From positions 62,001-126,000 of the forward strand of contig CAMYAO010000005.1 in the NCBI GenBank assembly GCA_947253885.1: 64,000 nt of DNA, in the 5' to 3' direction. The notes below the pieces were generated by a model. The model was not told the DNA's origin. It searched no databases and was given only the letters and a program-made list of their open reading frames with translations. The DNA comes from an uncultured Clostridium sp. GTDB lineage: Bacteria; Bacillota; Clostridia; Lachnospirales; Lachnospiraceae. The translations under genes and the position numbers were made by a program. Of this stretch, positions 63,255 to 64,000 are shown one piece after another. The first letter of the stretch is position 1. Each line of letters starts with the position of its first letter.

Positions 63255-63388
63255 CTTTCGTTGCCTCCCTTTTTTCTTGATTTTTTCTGTACGCTTCATT
63301 AAACCAGATCCTTCTTTTCAATACAACTGAAATTTTCCTTTTATTCTTCTCTTTCAGAATAAACAAAGTTGTGCTATACTCAGTATAT

Positions 63389-63459
63389 GCAGGCATAGTT
63401 CATCGGTAGAATATCAGCTTCCCAAGCTGAGGAGGTGGGTTCGATTCCCATTGTCTGCT
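63389..63459 (+). tRNA. tRNA-Gly with anticodon CCC
   Basis: The 71-nt sequence folds as a cloverleaf: acceptor GCAGGCA/TGTCTGC with one G-U pair, D-arm, anticodon arm CAGCT-TCCCAAG-CTG with CCC reading GGG glycine codons, and T-arm GGTGGGTTCGATTCCCATT. No encoded CCA. The promoter-like TATACT is just upstream, and a terminator follows at 63461. Confidence 0.93.
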
Positions 63460-63460
63460 T

Positions 63461-63503
63461 AAAGCTTCAAAACCCTTTATTTACAGTGGTTTTGAAGCTT
63501 TTT
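63461..63503 (+). terminator. Terminator after tRNA-Gly
   Basis: AAAGCTTCAAAACC and GGTTTTGAAGCTTTTT form a 14-bp stem with a T-tail on the + strand, starting 2 nt after the tRNA. Confidence 0.88.
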
Positions 63504-63675
63504 CATTTCAATGAAATTGAACTATTTCCATTTTGGAAAGTGTTAAATATGTACTTTTTTGTACCTTTTGATGTTGTACCCTACATACTCTTTGGACAAA
63601 AAAAAATAAGGGTAGCCCTTTGACCGCCCTTTTTGCTACATAATATCATATGTATATACATATGTCAATGGTTTT
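63504..63675. other. Gene-free stretch between tRNA-Gly and the small helix-type gene
   Basis: No gene. It contains GTAC-rich repeats (63549-63585), a terminator-like AAGGG...CCCTT hairpin near 63608-63631 with poly-T on the minus strand, and the palindrome at 63647-63664. Confidence 0.5.
63647..63664. repeat. Perfect 18-bp palindrome
   Basis: CATATGTATATACATATG is its own reverse complement and lies about 11 nt past the stop of the small gene. It could be a protein-binding site or part of an attachment region. Confidence 0.7.
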
Positions 63676-63846
63676 TTAAGATTTTTTTATTTTTTCCCGG
63701 ATTAATTCTTTTATGGCACCTTGTTTACTTGGCTGTTTCTCTAGCCAAGCTAAAATATCGCTATCTAGGTGTATATTTAATTTTAAATATATACCCTTTG
63801 TGTTTTTTTTATCATAGCGTGCTTGCCGCTCTGAACTTTTTTTCAT
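63676..63846 (-). CDS. Small ribbon-helix-helix-like protein
   Basis: A 56-residue ORF starting MKKSSERQARYDKKNTKGIY and continuing LKLNIHLDSDILAWLEKQPS to the end REKIKKS. A short beta-like segment followed by two helices and a basic C-terminus is what Arc/MetJ-type plasmid or element regulators show. RBS AAAGGAGGTAT is strong, 5 nt before ATG. It is too short for default ORF calls. Together with the partial gene upstream, the base composition is visibly more AT-rich than the rest of the window. Confidence 0.72.
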   Translation of the reverse strand: MKKSSERQARYDKKNTKGIYLKLNIHLDSDILAWLEKQPSKQGAIKELIREKIKKS

Positions 63847-63866
63847 TTTTTATACCTCCTTTTTTA

Positions 63867-64000
63867 TTACATTCGTACGTCTTCAGATGAATAAATGTAA
63901 TATTTTTTAATTATATTTATTGCTTTTTCTCGATCTTTTCCTTTATCGTCGCACACCACAATTCGCCCAGCATCAAACATATTGTATTTATTAATTCATA
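63867..64000 (-). CDS. C-terminal fragment of an unrecognised protein (cut by window edge)
   Basis: The frame ending at TAA (63867-63869) reads NMFDAGRIVVCDDKGKDREK, then AINIIKKYYIYSSEDVRM; the gene runs off the right edge. No motif is recognised. It ends 20 nt before the ribbon-helix-helix-like gene starts, so the two are probably co-transcribed. Confidence 0.5.

Noticed and set aside
63435..63623. ORF overlapping tRNA-Gly
   Set aside because: It lies over the tRNA and its terminator and has no ribosome site or recognisable sequence.
1..64000. CRISPR arrays, rRNA genes, intact insertion sequences
   Set aside because: No regularly spaced direct repeats, rRNA signature or transposase were seen on either strand.

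Overview
The window looks like chromosome of a low-GC, strictly anaerobic member of the Clostridia, most like a gut Lachnospiraceae. I base this on low-GC Gram-positive signals (strong AGGAGG ribosome sites, TTGACA/TATAAT promoters, U-tailed terminators), a complete NfnAB transhydrogenase, a split B12-dependent methionine synthase with a separate activation protein, a NADP-type secondary alcohol dehydrogenase, Mbeg1-like and VanZ-like proteins, and a surface protein with a sortase-type tail. The genus cannot be fixed from sequence alone. Most genes lie on the minus strand, and coordinates below are read in that sense.

Left part (1-11.9 kb): a MarR-controlled pair of multidrug-type ABC half-transporters, one carrying a huge coiled-coil insertion; a universal stress protein; a TPP-riboswitch-controlled thiazole operon thiS-thiF-thiG-thiH-thiE/tenI with an unexplained second hairpin and leader ORF before thiS; then a secreted small protein followed by a dedicated ABC module (three membrane proteins, one ATPase, one membrane-anchored leucine-rich-repeat protein). 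This module is the best candidate for an undescribed peptide or bacteriocin-like system.

Middle (12-33.5 kb): an AraC-controlled heterodimeric ABC exporter; nfnA-nfnB; a decaying stretch with two pseudogenes (a LysR regulator and an enzyme-like gene with several lesions); a radical SAM protein, Mbeg1-like hydrolase and nitroreductase; an EamA transporter; a vanZ-methyltransferase-GH25 lipoprotein operon; and a three-gene ATPase/FtsX-like permease/coiled-coil lipoprotein system.

Right part (33.5-64 kb): two complete Opp/Nik-type ABC importers, each with fused ATPases. The first has an inverted-repeat operator and ends in DUF134 and a His-rich NifX-like protein; the second is under a cobalamin riboswitch with a terminator. 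Between them are an AGCS symporter with a promoter-proximal attenuator, a PH-domain pseudogene, a cytidine deaminase-acetyltransferase fusion, an Rrf2 regulator, an MsrB-MsrA fusion, a LysR regulator and a YeiH exporter. Then come secondary alcohol dehydrogenase plus a CobW-type GTPase, the metF-activation protein-metH operon, a lipase-glpK-redoxin operon, a repeat-rich surface protein, tRNA-Gly(CCC), and two small genes that look like the edge of an integrated element.

Recurring themes are cofactor and metal economy (thiamine, cobalamin, folate-methionine, flavin and iron-sulfur redox, putative nickel or cobalt uptake) and a large number of exporters with extracytoplasmic coiled coils. No CRISPR array, rRNA, complete prophage or intact insertion sequence was seen.
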